Shown here in pieces: positions 1-11,169 of a DNA stretch of 64,000 nucleotides. A program made the translations under genes and the position numbers. The number at the start of each line of letters is the position of its first letter. The first letter of the stretch is position 1. The notes beneath the pieces were generated by a model. It was not told the origin of the DNA and did no database searches. It saw only the letters and a program-made list of their open reading frames with translations. The stretch covers positions 88,705,285 to 88,769,284 of the forward strand of contig CM042694.1 of assembly GCA_023614405.1 (NCBI GenBank), in the 5' to 3' direction. Source of the stretch: Avena insularis (taxonomy: Eukaryota; Streptophyta; Magnoliopsida; Poales; Poaceae).

Positions 1-2
1 AC

Positions 3-974
3 TACTCTCTAGTTATTGAACCCTTTGATTGTTGGGGATTTGACTTTATGGGTCCTTTTCCTCCCTCGAAAGGTTATACTCATATTCTTGTTGCCGTTGA
101 TTATGTTACTAAGTGGGTAGAAGCCATTCCTATGAAGAGTGCTGACGGGGAGACTTCTCTAAAAATGCTTAAGGATGTTATCTTTCCTAGGTTTGGAATG
201 CCTAGGTATCTCATGACTGATGGAGGTCCTCATTTCATTCATGGTGGTTTTAGAAAGACCCTTGTTAAATATGATGTTAATCATAGAATTGCTTCATCTT
301 ATCACCCCCAAACTAGTGGGCAAGTAGAATTGTCAAATAGAGAAATTAAATCTATCTTGCAAAAGACGGTTAATAGATCTAGAAAAAACTAGGCTAAAAA
401 GTTGAATGACGTTTTATGGGCTTATAGGACTGCCTAGAAAAACCCTATGGGAATGTCTCCTTATAAAATGGTTTATGGGAAAGCTTGTCACCTACCTTTA
501 GAATTAGAACACAAAGCTTACTGGGCAGTTAAAGAACTCAATAGAGATTGTAAGCTTGCTGGTGAAAAGAGATTATTTGCTTTAAGTTCTTTAGATGAAT
601 GGAGGAGTGAAGCATATGAGAATGCTAGGCTCTTTAAGGAAAAAGTTAAAAGATGGCATGACAAGCGAATACTTAAGAGAGAATTCCATGTTTGTGAGAA
701 GGTTCTATTGTATAGGTCTCGTCTTAGATTTTTTGTAGGGAAACTACTGTCAAAATGGGAAGGACCTTTCGTTATTGAAGAAGTGTACCGCTCATGAGCA
801 ATAAAGATTTCTTCTTTAAAAGATAACACTACACAAGTAGTGAATGGGCAGCGACTTAAGCACTATATTACTAGAGATTCTTACAATGAAGATGTTGATG
901 CCTTTCAAGTTATAACTCCAGAAAAATTTATCAAGGACCAAATTCAGAGACCTGCAGAGTCCGTTTTCAAATAG
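3..974 (+). pseudogene. Gypsy pol, integrase domain and C-terminal tail (degenerate)
   Basis: One reading frame holds a retroviral-type integrase core. The first Asp is in VAVDYVTKW, the second in MTDGGPHF, and the Glu in [11 protein letters not shown], followed by the gypsy C-terminal signature MSPYKMVYGKACHLP. Integrase would insert the element's cDNA into host DNA. The frame is broken by TAG at 390-392, TAG at 435-437 and TGA at 795-797, but the residues on both sides remain in the same frame up to a final stop at 972-974. The N-terminal zinc-binding part, RNase H and reverse transcriptase are outside the window. It is clearly non-functional as it stands. Confidence 0.85.
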
Positions 975-1314
975 GTAACAGTTCTGGTAAGAAAAGTTCC
1001 ACAAAAATACTATACAATTATATTTTTGCAGTTTTTAGTCAATAAGGGAAGCTACAAAGTGAAAGAGGGATGGAAACGGAGCTAGGGTGGCTCACACCAC
1101 CCTGAGGCGCGGGCCCACCCCTAGCCGCGCCACCAGGTGGTGTGGCCACTCCGGACTCCGTCTCCGACCCGTTTTCTCCTAGTACCTTCCTTTTGTTGTG
1201 AAACTTCGTAATATATAATCCCCCGGATCCCCCGAGGTTCGTATATGGTGTTTTCGTCGTGTTTTCGTTTCGATCTGTTTCTTCCAGGAACTATCTTTGA
1301 AGCTTAGAAGCATA

Positions 1315-1569
1315 ATGGTGTCTGCCAAGGATAAAGGGAAGGAGCCTATGGAGGAAGCTCTCCAAGACCCTAAGCAGGGGCTTGTACCTTTAGTATCTTG
1401 CCCTACATCAACGGAAGCTCTACGAGTCACTAATGAGTTCTGCGATAAGTACCGAGACTTAACGAGGAAGGTGGACATGCTCCAATGGGAGAATAATAGG
1501 CTTCACAAGATGCTGGAAGATTTCCTCATGTCAACTAAGAAAATATTACCACCACCACCAAAGGAGTAA
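1315..1569 (+). CDS. Small ORF in 3' region of gypsy element, coiled-coil-like
   Basis: An 84-codon ORF starts at the first in-frame ATG (MVSAKDKGKE) and ends in a proline run. The middle (roughly residues 45-75) has heptad-like spacing (KVDMLQWENNRLHKML) compatible with a short coiled coil. It lies between the end of pol and the 3' LTR, where extra ORFs of unknown role occur in several Athila-type elements. No function can be assigned. It may be a chance ORF, although the codon content looks more protein-like than the flanks. Confidence 0.35.
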   Translation: MVSAKDKGKEPMEEALQDPKQGLVPLVSCPTSTEALRVTNEFCDKYRDLTRKVDMLQWENNRLHKMLEDFLMSTKKILPPPPKE

Positions 1570-3019
1570 TTCGTCATCAGGTTTGGCATCCCCTTGGTTT
1601 GTTCCAAGCTTGGGGGAGTGCCGCGGTATCACATCACTATCTTCTATCTTTTTACCTTTTTAGTAGAGTCATATCATGAATAGAGAAGTTATCGTATAGG
1701 ATGGTTTGCATTATGGAAGTGTCCCCTCTCTCGTTAGATATGTATCCCTTGGTGTGAGTTGCCGTTATGGAATATTAATGAGAAGTTCTATCATTTAATC
1801 TTTTGCATATCTCATATTAGTTTTTAATTCATGGTTATATGATTGATCTTGTTGTTAGTATTGGTATCATTTTGGGATCATTAAGTTAATTTAGTTGGTT
1901 TTGGCAAACCTAGCTTGGTCAGTAGCAACACTATTTTTGAGATTTGATTGGAAAAGATAAAAGTACTCTAAAGAAATATAATTTCATCATCTTTCTTTCT
2001 TGATTTGCTCATAAGTTTAGTATTCTCTAGTTAAGATCTTTTGTGCTTCCAAGGAAGATTTCATGTTTGTTTTTATCACTTGTATGTTTGTTTGTTTCCT
2101 TCAACTCTTATACTTGCTACCCAGCCTTGCTAGCCAAAAACCTGTACTGAGAGGGAATTCTTCTCGTGCATCCGATCCTCAAAACCAAAACCTTTGCCAT
2201 TTGTGTCCACCATACCTACATATTAGCATTATTGCTATTCCAAGTAAATTCTTGTTTTTATCTACCTTCCAAATTAAACTTGTTGTGTGAAAATTAGTGA
2301 TTAAAGCTCTCACGAACTTGATGGCACACTTTACTTTCTTGCGCTTAATAAACTTGAACCATTGTGCTCACCTATGTTGCATATATGCTTGCGCTTTGTG
2401 AGTTGTGAATTAGCAGAACCATGTTGTCATGGGGAACGCTTTCAACATTGCACTGGTACTTTGTACCTAGTTGATATCATGTTCTTTTGTCTATGGATGT
2501 CATCGGTGTGAAATGAAAGGGGAGCTTGTAAGTCCATGGAGTTATGCATGTGTGTTAGAGAAACGCCTGGGGTGCTGGTCTAATCCATGCTGACATGGTG
2601 GAAACCTGCAGCATAACCATAACGAGCATCTACGAAGCATTCTTCTTATAAAAAAAGAGTCCGTTATTGAGAAAAAAAAGAGAAAAAGAAAAAAAGATAT
2701 GAGAAAAGAGGAAAGAGAGAAAAAAGCACCATATTCCCATGGTAAATAAGAAGATTGCTGAGATGCTTGCTGTCTGCTTGCCTTGTCATTTTGATATGGG
2801 GATTCTTCCGTATCATCGGGCAAGGGGTACCCCGTTGGCGGTTCTCTATGATACACATGTGCTTATGATGACAAGAACTTACCGGTGACTAAACTTGAGT
2901 AGCATGAGGAGCGGCCCTCGTATTCAAGGGACATGAGATTCTCAATTTACAACTTGGCAACCATATCCTCATATTTGATCACTTTAACCTTAATGACCTA
3001 AAGATGCCTATGATAGGGG

Positions 3020-4446
3020 TGATACATTGCAAATGTATCTATAATTTTTGATGCTCCATGCTTGGTTTTATCCACTTTCTTGTGTTTTGTCCACACTTTG
3101 GAGTACTTTTCATATGATTTCTTGGACTAACCTATTAACAAGAGCCACGGTGCCAGCTGCCTATTTTCTGCTGTTTTTGGTTCCAGGAAAGTCAGAAAAT
3201 GAATATTCTTAGAATTGGACGGGACAAAAGCAAAAGTGCCTATTTTTCCAGAAGACTCGAGGATCCAGAATATGAGACGGAGGAGGGCTAGGGGATGGCC
3301 ACACCCCCCAGGCGCGGGTTGGGCCTGGCCGCGCCAGGGCATGGTGTGGTGGACCCTAGCACCCCCTCGGTCTCCCTCTTCGCCTATAAGAAGCCTTCTG
3401 ACCTAAAAACTCCGGGGGGTTCGACGTTTTTCCAGAAGGAGTTCCGCTTCGCCACCACCACCAGATTCCACGAAATAGTACCAGAAACTCCGTTCTGGCA
3501 CCCTGCCGAGACGAGGAATTGGAGGAGATCATCGCCATCATCATCACCATTGCTACTCCATCGACCATCCATGTTTCCCCCATCTATGAGTGAGTAATCC
3601 CCTGTTGTAGGCTATGGGGATGGTAGGGATTGGATGAGATCGTTCATGTAATGGCATCAGATTGTTAGGGCATGGTGCCTAGTATCTTATATTAGTGCTT
3701 TATGACTTTGTTGCGACTTGTTGTGCTTAATGCTTGTCACTAGGGCCCGAGTGCCATGATTTCAGATCTGAACATATTATTGATTCATTATGATAGTATT
3801 GTTTTTGGTCTTATCTACAAGTTGTATACACACGTTGATGTCCGGAACCTATGGCCCAGTGATGTAAATCGGGATAACGGAAGGAATGGCTTTGATGTGA
3901 GGATCACATGTGTTCACGGAGTGTTAATGCTTTGCTCCGGTGCTCTATTAAAAGGAGCACCTTAATTGCCAGTAGTTCCCTAGAGGCCCCACTGCAAACG
4001 GGATGGCAGGACAAAAGATGTTGTGCAAGTTCTCATTGCGAGCACGTATGACTATATATGGAAAACATGCCTAGGATTATCTAGTACTTGGATGCTTTAT
4101 CTTATTTATCTGCAATTGCCCTATGTTATGATTGCTATGTGGATTGTCTTGTCCATGTAACACCCGTCCATCCATCCATATGCCTACCGCACTCGAATCC
4201 CACTATTTACTACTTTTGTTACTACTGTCTTTGCTTTACTACTGCTGTTACTTTGCTATTCCTACTACAAAACTGTTGCTATTGATAAACTGATGTGAGC
4301 AAGATTGTTTCCAGGTGCAGCTGAATTGACAACTTAGTTCTTAAGGCTGATAAATATTCTTTGGCTCCCCTTGTGTCGAATCAATAAATTGGGTTTCACT
4401 TCCCTTGAAAATACTGCGATACACCCCCTATACTTGTGGGTCATCA
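3020..4446 (+). mobile_element. Solo LTR of a gypsy element, target duplication AGGGG
   Basis: A 1427-bp LTR begins TGATACATTGCAAATG and ends TTGTGGGTCATCA. It is flanked by AGGGG at 3015-3019 and again at 4447-4451. No internal sequence is present, so it is a solo LTR left by LTR-LTR recombination or a recombined insertion. The uninterrupted target (GATAGGGGCAATGAG) can be read in a related element near 26210 and, inverted, near 63485, which confirms the boundaries. A TATA-like CCTATAAG lies near 3383. Confidence 0.9.
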
Positions 4447-4499
4447 AGGGGCAATGAGAGCTGAAAGCTAATAAGTATCATAATTTTTGGGAGCTCTTT

Positions 4500-5075
4500 A
4501 TGAAACTTGAAATCCTTGCTTCCCTCTGCGAAGGGCCTTTCTTTTACTTTTTAGTTGAGTCAGTAAACCTATTCCCTTCTATCTCGGCAAGTATTTTGAG
4601 TTGTTGTGTTTCATTCATTCATATGATGATTTATTCAATCATGTTTCTTATGTTCCTTGTTTTGCACATTGCTCTTATCTTGGTGTCTACTACTTTGAAA
4701 GCTATCATTGAAAATCAGTTATTTGTGAACTCCAGCAATTTATCAACTATTCTTCGACCAAGAGCTAAGTTTGCCATTACCAATTATGATTTACTTTATG
4801 TATCTCTATTGTGTTTCCTTTACTTATTGCAAGATAAGTTATATAATAGTGAGTTGTCTTCTATTATGATCTATGTATTGATGAATGTGATGCTTCTTGT
4901 CCGTATTCTTTTATCGACTCTTCACTCCATAAACCTGAGGCAATGTTTATTGAGCTCAGTTTCGCTTGGGGACAAGCGAAGTCTAAGCTTGGAGGAGTTG
5001 ATACGTCCATTTTGCATCACTATTCTATGTCATAATTCACTATTATTCATTGATATATTTCATATTAAGATGTGA
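4500..5075 (+). CDS. Hydrophobic ORF between gypsy pol and 3' LTR
   Basis: This ATG-initiated ORF of 191 codons is very rich in Leu, Ile, Phe and Val, with several stretches long enough to be membrane segments (for example around MIYSIMFLMFLVLHIALIL). It runs past the LTR start at 4999. The inverted copy of the same family at the right end keeps a closely similar open frame (62899-63435). The position between pol and the 3' LTR is where some Athila-type elements carry an env-like gene. T-rich DNA alone produces hydrophobic translations, so coding status is doubtful. Confidence 0.25.
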   Translation: MKLEILASLCEGPFFYFLVESVNLFPSISASILSCCVSFIHMMIYSIMFLMFLVLHIALILVSTTLKAIIENQLFVNSSNLSTILRPRAKFAITNYDLLYVSLLCFLYLLQDKLYNSELSSIMIYVLMNVMLLVRILLSTLHSINLRQCLLSSVSLGDKRSLSLEELIRPFCITILCHNSLLFIDIFHIKM

Positions 5076-6514
5076 TACTTATGTTATTTCATCTGTTTTT
5101 GCATGGTTGATGACTTTTGGAGCATGGACCGCTACAGTCAGGATTCTGATGGAAAAGGTGTTGTTTGGAGGCAAAATTCGCGAAGATCAGAAAATTCAGG
5201 AAAATATACGGAGAATCCTATTTTGCCAGAATACGAAGGAAGCTAGAAGGAGGAGTGGAGATGGGCCACAGGGGGCCCACACCACCCCCTGGCGCGGGCC
5301 AGCCTAGGCCGCGCCACCAGGTGGTGTGGCCGCCCTGGTCCACCCCTGGTTCTCCCCTCCGGCGTATATAATCCTCCTGAAACCCTAATACTCGGGGAGC
5401 GACCATAGAAAGATTCCGCTGGCTCTGCGGGGCGGAAAACACCGAGAGAGAAAGATCTCTCCGACAGACAAATTTCTGCCACGGGAATTCCTTCTCGGAG
5501 AGGGGAGATCGTCGCTATCAACACCACCATCAAGCTGGGCTTCATCAAGATCATCATCACCATCATCATCACCATCAACACCATCAGAACCATCATCACC
5601 ATCTCCATATTGCTGTAACAATTGGGTTGAATCTTGCATAGTTCTTAGGGGAAACTTTCTCGGTGTTGATTACTCTTCGTAGTTAATGCTATTGAGTGAA
5701 CCGTTGAATTATTGTTTATCTTCAGATTGTTATACATCAGTATTCCATCTCTGATCATGATCCATATGATGTCTTGTGAGTAGTTCGTTTTGTTCTTGAG
5801 GACATGGGAGAAGTCATGTTGTTAGTAGTGGAGTTGTGTTGAGAAAGATTCAATAGTTTGATATTTAAGTTGTGGTGTACTTCTTCTAGTGGTGTCACGT
5901 GAACATCGACTACATGACACTTCACCTATATGGGCCTAGGGGAATGCATTGTGTATTTGGCTACTAATAGTAGGGGTTGCCGGAGTGACAGAAACCTGAA
6001 CCCCCGTTAGGAAACCATTGCACAAGGAACGTTAGGGTCTTAGAGTTTAAAGTTGTGGTTAGGTTTCTACCTTAATTATTTTATTGTACTTACGGATGTT
6101 TGCAAGGGGTATAATCACAAGTATGTATTAGTCCAAGGAAGGTCTGTACGTTATCACAGTTTCACCCACACAACACTTAGCAAACTAAAGAAGATTGATC
6201 AACTATATGAAGCGAAAGCACTTAACGGTATTCCCATGTGTCCTCGAGAACGTTTGGTCATCTTAAGTAATACAACCGGCTTGTCCTTTGCTGAATAAAG
6301 GATTGGGCCACTTGCTGCATTTATCCTTATTGTCTTTTATTTACTCATACTTTATTTACTTGCATTATCAAAAAACCCTAAAAATCCGTTTGCTAAGTAT
6401 TTGCAGAGAATTCCTGATCCATACCACTAGACAGCACCTTCTGCTCCTCGTTGGGTTCGACACTCTTACTTATCGAAAATACTGCGATACACCCCCTATA
6501 CTTGTGGGTCATCA
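4999..6514 (+). repeat. 3' LTR of the left-end gypsy element
   Basis: A 1516-bp LTR runs from TGATACGTCC to GGGTCATCA. A TATA-like GCGTATATAATCC lies near 5362-5374 after a GC-rich U3 segment. A run of CAT/ATC trinucleotides occupies about 5530-5610. The element's right-hand target duplication should be TGGGG (6515-6519). Its partner is outside the window. Confidence 0.85.
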
Positions 6515-6956
6515 TGGGGCTAGTTCGCTTTTAACGTAGAACGATGTGTCCCAGGGCCTAGTGTCCATGAGAAAGCCCTCGAGATTGATCTAAAGTCACT
6601 GTAAGCTCTTGGAATCCGGCCTCGTTCTACTGCCATGACTACAGTATATACACAAAGGATAGCAAAGTGTGTTTTGAAGTTTAGATGACAACAGTGAAAA
6701 CAACCGTCATTATAAATACTAGAAACAAAGTCTCACTTTGTTGCCAAACAAATACTTCGACCCATTATACGATAATGGTGTGAATGTCAAAATTAGGAAG
6801 ACATTAACAATTTGCAAAATACATAATGATCTGGTAAAACAGAACATGGACATGACCTTTCCCATGAGCATACATGATCTATAAACGCATATATTATATG
6901 GTTTATATGAGTAAAATGCGAGCTGGATTATTTGTACTCTAGTGCAAGTGAGAGAC
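6515..6956 (+). mobile_element. Copia internal sequence, 3' end only
   Basis: This is non-coding sequence ending in GTGCAAGTGAGAGAC at 6942-6956, the polypurine tract directly before a copia LTR. The same arrangement (GTGCAAGTGGGAGAC) precedes the LTR at 40714. The upstream part of this copia element is apparently separated by the left-end gypsy insertion and lies outside the window. No coding frame survives here. Confidence 0.6.
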
Positions 6957-8809
6957 TGAAGGAGATATGCCCTAGAGGCAAATAATAAATAGGTTTTTAT
7001 TGTCATTTCTCAATTAGTTTATAATAGTTTCATATTGTGCTATAACTGTGCCAAGTAGAAACATTGGTACAGGTGTGGTATGAAACAACCAAGTCCCTAG
7101 TAGCCTCTATTCATACTAGTTCGTTGGTCATGAGGATGATCTGGGTTTCAAGATCATGGGCATTTATGCTAATTGACAACGGGGTCATATCATTGGAAAA
7201 TGATGTGATGGACATTCCTCGAAGGATTGCGACATGATCAAGTCATATAGTTCATTGTTGCAACAGCTATACCTAGACTCCTTTTCCTTACACCATGAGT
7301 TCATATTACTCACTGTTTCCCGAGGCTGCTTAGACTGCATCAACCGTCATCTGGTAATACGGTGGTCATAAAGGTGTATGTTGGGTATTCCGAAGGAATA
7401 GTAGATGACATGTGACAGCAAGACCGGGATTTGTTCACCCACATGACGGGTAAAAAGATACATACGGACGGCTTGGTGAGATGACATCCATAAATGTTGC
7501 AACATGTGACCCAGTCACGGGGATGTAATATCACGGTAACAAGAAAACAGAACTTGTTGTGAACGAGATTGAACAAGGTATGTGATACCAATGATCGGAT
7601 CTCGGACAAGTCGTATCAAGAAATAAAAGGAATTGGATGCTACATTTAGCGGTTCAAACGACATTGTCATCAGGAATGCATAGGGGTCACATGGATATCT
7701 CTGGTCCCTTTGTTGATCATTGATACAAATCATGTCTAGAGCATTCCCGAGCCGTGAGAGGATACACTTAAGGGTACGATGAGAGCGATCATTCGTAAGA
7801 CGGAATCATAGTAGAGAAAGAGAAAGCTGGAATCGTTCCGCAGAGAGATCCGAAGTTGTTCGGAGAAAGAATAAGGACCGGAATCATTATGGGAAAGATC
7901 TGAAGTCGTTCGGAGGAAATCGAAAGGGAACCGAAAGGTGTTTCGGATCAAGACGGATTTTGTAATATGTATTTACATATTAATTAATATAATTAATATT
8001 AAATATAATATTAAAATCTAATTTGAAGGGGTATTCCACTAATGGGCCAAACTTCCTAGGGAAAAAGGGCCCATGAGGGAAAATCGAAGGAGGGAAGGGC
8101 CAAGGGCCAAAGGGCCAAGGACTAGGCACCTCAAGGGGGCCCACCCGGCCATCCTAGGGTTGTGCGTAGGGTGGGGCCCACCCCTGGCCGGCTGGCCCAT
8201 GGTGCCTTAAGGGCCCATGCGCCTCCCCCTCTCCCTTGAATAGTCCCACATAGAAAACCCAGAGGGGAGGGCACACCCCTCCTCCTATATAAAGGGGTGC
8301 CCATGGGTGGGATGAGACAACCAATATTTGGAGAAGTCCTTTGGTTGACTTCCTCCTTCCCTCTCTCTCTAGCCCTTGTGACCATGGCCCCAAGTTTGGG
8401 ATGTGCGAACAAGGCACACCTGCAGTACGCTGTTGCGCTGCAGGGATTCCTAGCCGGATATCAACTTCCGCACTCCCGGCGGGATCGGGGAGCCGGAGGT
8501 CTCATCGTGCACCGGATGTGTACGAAGACACGAGGCGCAACACTTGGGGCGCTTAAATGTCATGATCCGGAGCTGCTGCACGATGAAGAAGGAGCAAGGG
8601 GTGACCTGCGAGGAGCTTCGCGACCTTGAGGTCGGCTACGAGTACGACTACATCAACCACGCTCCTCTCGGAACGTTAACCGCGTACGGTCTACAAGGGT
8701 ATGTATTCTCTACGCATTAGCCATTACCGCATTACTACATAGATAGATCCTAGGCAGTTTTGGGGTTCCAACGTAGGAATTTTTTGTTTTCTGCTGCGGA
8801 TCCCCTTCA
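6957..8809 (+). repeat. Copia 3' LTR (Angela-like group)
   Basis: A 1853-bp LTR begins TGAAGGAGATATGCCC and ends GGATCCCCTTCA, giving inverted termini TGAAGG/CCTTCA. It directly follows a polypurine tract, so it is a 3' LTR in plus orientation. A TATA-like CTATATAAAGG is near 8284-8294. Its first ~639 bp are repeated in inverted orientation immediately downstream. Confidence 0.8.
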
Positions 8810-9445
8810 TCATTGGTATCACATACCTTGTTCAATCTCGTTCACAACAAGTTCTATTTTCTTGTTACCGTGATATTACATCCCCGTGATCGAGTCACAT
8901 GTTGCAACATTTATGGATGTAATCTCACCAAGCCGGTCGTATGTGTCTTTACCCATCATGTGGGTGAACAAATCCTGGTCTTGCAGTCACATGTCATCTA
9001 CTGTTCCTTTGGAATACCCAACGTACACCTTTATGGCCACCGTATTATCAGATGACGGTTGATGCAGTCTAAGCAGCCTCGGGAAACAGTGAGTGATATA
9101 TGCTCACGGTCTAAGGAAATGGAGTCTAGGTATAACTGTTGTAACAATGAACTATATGACTTGATCGTGTTGCAATCCTTCGAGAAATGTCCATCACATC
9201 ATTCTCCAATGATATGACCCTGTTGTCAATTGGCATAAATACCCATGATCTTGAAACCCAGATCATCCTCGTGACCAACGAACTAGTATGAATAGAGGCT
9301 ACTAGGGATTTGGTTGTTTCATACCACACCTGTACCAATGTTTCTGCTTGGCACAGTTATAGCACAATATGAAACTATTATAAACTAACTGAGATATGAC
9401 AATAAAAATCTATTTATTATTTGCCTCTAGGGCATATCTCCTTCA
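8810..9445 (-). repeat. Inverted fragment of the same copia LTR
   Basis: Read on the minus strand from 9445, this 636-bp segment begins TGAAGGAGATATGCCC and follows the LTR at 6957 base for base with scattered differences up to about 7595. It then stops exactly at the end of the plus-strand LTR. No polypurine tract adjoins 9445, so that side is an outer LTR boundary. The arrangement gives roughly 635-bp inverted arms around a loop of about 1.2 kb. Confidence 0.8.
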
Positions 9446-9473
9446 GTTTCGACCCACCAAAATCCATATAATC

Positions 9474-9521
9474 ACAACAAACAAACAAACAAACAAACAA
9501 ACAAACAAACAAACAAAAACA
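9474..9521. repeat. (AAAC)n microsatellite
   Basis: About ten tandem AAAC units follow the inverted LTR fragment, with no associated gene. Confidence 0.9.
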
Positions 9522-10027
9522 CAGCTACATATTTGTACAAGTTTACGCATTGACATGAGTTGTATACTGATGCATGACTTTGGTCGTCGAGCAACCTAAA
9601 CACTGGCAAATGTGGTAAAGTATTGGGTTGATGATGGGTAAGAGAATATCAAATGATCCCCGGATCCACTAAGGATCTCTATCGAATTGTTTTAACACAT
9701 GTGTAGTAGCAACGCGTCAGTCTGTTCCGATGGGATGATAAAGTTTATATTACACAAAAGCGATGAGGATAGATTTGCCATAGCTTGAGGTGTTTTTTAT
9801 ATTTCATAGCATGTTTTGTAATGCTGGTACTTTTTCTTTGATCACTTGGTGTGTGGTTGATCGGTTGTGTGCATCCTAGATATGTAGAGGCTGGGTGTAA
9901 ACGTTACTTAAGTAATAAAGCGCCCATTTTCAAAACAAAAAAATCTTTTTTACTACGTTGTGCGATGGCCCGGGAGAAGAGAGTCCTTTTACTTGGAATC
10001 TAGAATTGAGCGTGCATGCTTATTACA
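9522..10027. other. Spacer, possible LINE-type 3' tail
   Basis: No gene is seen. The stretch near 9850-9945 (GTTGTGTGCATCCTAG, then GAGGCTGGGTGTAA, then AATAAAGCG and an A-rich tail) resembles 3' ends of non-LTR elements common in grasses. This is recalled similarity only. Confidence 0.3.
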
Positions 10028-11033
10028 CAATTTTCCCCTGCAATATTTCTAATACCATCACTTTTTACTTCTTCCGAAATAGCAGCATTAGCGGTCCAAC
10101 TTACAAATATTTTACTATTCAGTACTGCCAGCTCCTTTAGCATGCGAGCTATGTGATGCTATATTTGTGCAAGCCTTAATTTAACCTTTAGTGAAAAGCC
10201 TTCTTGCATGAGACTCCTAGATAATAACACTAATGAGTCATCACGCAAAAAGAAAGCCTCTATGCTCATGATCTATCCCATATTACCTTTATACTAGAAC
10301 CGAAGCTAGTCTGAAATTCCAAAATAATTGCCTCTTTTCCAGCACATTTTAGCAATACATTAACCAAGGCCACAGTGGAGGTCATTAATTTGCTAGTTAC
10401 CACTGAAAAGGCCACCATGGAGATAACAAGACAAGGCCCTCGGTTCCTGCCTCTTATATGGACTTGTCTAACCAGAAAGGTTGTGAATTATGATGCTTCG
10501 AATTGAAAGGACTCGAGGTGTAGCAGTTGCATGATGAGGAGGCAGTCAACTTCTCACCAAATAATTCTTTAACAATTCATCGGCTCTTGCTTTTATCCTA
10601 ATTAAACAAGCATGTTCAGGTGGATGCTACAATCCGGCGTTTTCCTTTGGGCAAAATTAATTAATTAAATAGAGTAGTAGTAGTCGCACCAACTAGATTT
10701 GGTTTATCTGTCATGCATGATTGATCATGTTTCATTCAGACCGAGGTCCAATGTTCTTTCCATTCTCATGCATGTTGTGATATTATATGCATAGTACTAC
10801 TAGTCCATATATTTTAGCTATGACTCAAATCAGTGCACTAGTGATCCTCTTTGCCATAAGCAGATTGTCACAGTCAGAACCAGCAGCAATTACCTGATGT
10901 CTGGACGCGGTGATGAATGGATCCCTCAGGAATATAACCAGAATACAAGAGTAGGCGTGCTTGTATGTCTCAACGGTAGTGCCCACGTTTTTAAAAGTCA
11001 AATTGGTTTGCCAAAACATATTATATTTTGGAA
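10028..11033. repeat. Low-copy tandem duplication, copy A (uninterrupted)
   Basis: Copy A shares ordered blocks with copy B about 1.1 kb downstream. At 10180 and 11307 both read TTTAACCTTTAGTGAAAA followed by GCATGAGAC and AGATAATAACACTAA. Further blocks include CTCTTATATGGACTTG, GGACTCGAGGTG and GCACCAACTAGATTTGG. After TTCATTCAG near 10740, copy A continues with TCCAATGTTCTTTCCATTCTCATG, the sequence found right of the MULE at 50859 onward. It has no convincing coding frame. Confidence 0.75.
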
Positions 11034-11169
11034 CAATGCAATGCTACTTCTCTATCTTACTGACTTATGTATGTGATGTGTTGTTGTTGTACTCATGCAT
11101 CTTGCTAATCGTGTGGCTGCAGTACACAAAGCCGGCTTAAGGCATGATGTTTGTCTTCTGTCCTATGGT

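Larger units (their letters stand above)
1..6514 (+). mobile_element. Ty3-gypsy LTR retrotransposon (Athila/Sabrina-like), 3' part
   Basis: The window opens inside a gypsy element. Visible parts in order are the end of pol (integrase), a long 3' non-coding segment with small ORFs, a purine-rich tract containing AAGCTTGGAGGAG just before 4999, and a 3' LTR at 4999-6514. The LTR begins TGATACGTCC and ends GGGTCATCA. The 5' LTR, gag and most of pol lie left of the window. A solo LTR (3020-4446) has inserted in the 3' segment. The same family, inverted, occupies the right end of the window (61448-64000). Family naming rests on recalled similarity to Triticeae gypsy elements and is an inference. 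Confidence 0.85.

Noticed and set aside
3127..3597. Overlapping ORFs on both strands around 3.1-3.6 kb
   Set aside because: They lie within the GC-rich promoter part of a solo LTR, with no protein features.
5243..5639. Minus-strand Asp/Gly-rich and Met-rich ORFs in the left LTR
   Set aside because: They are products of the same trinucleotide repeat read in other frames.
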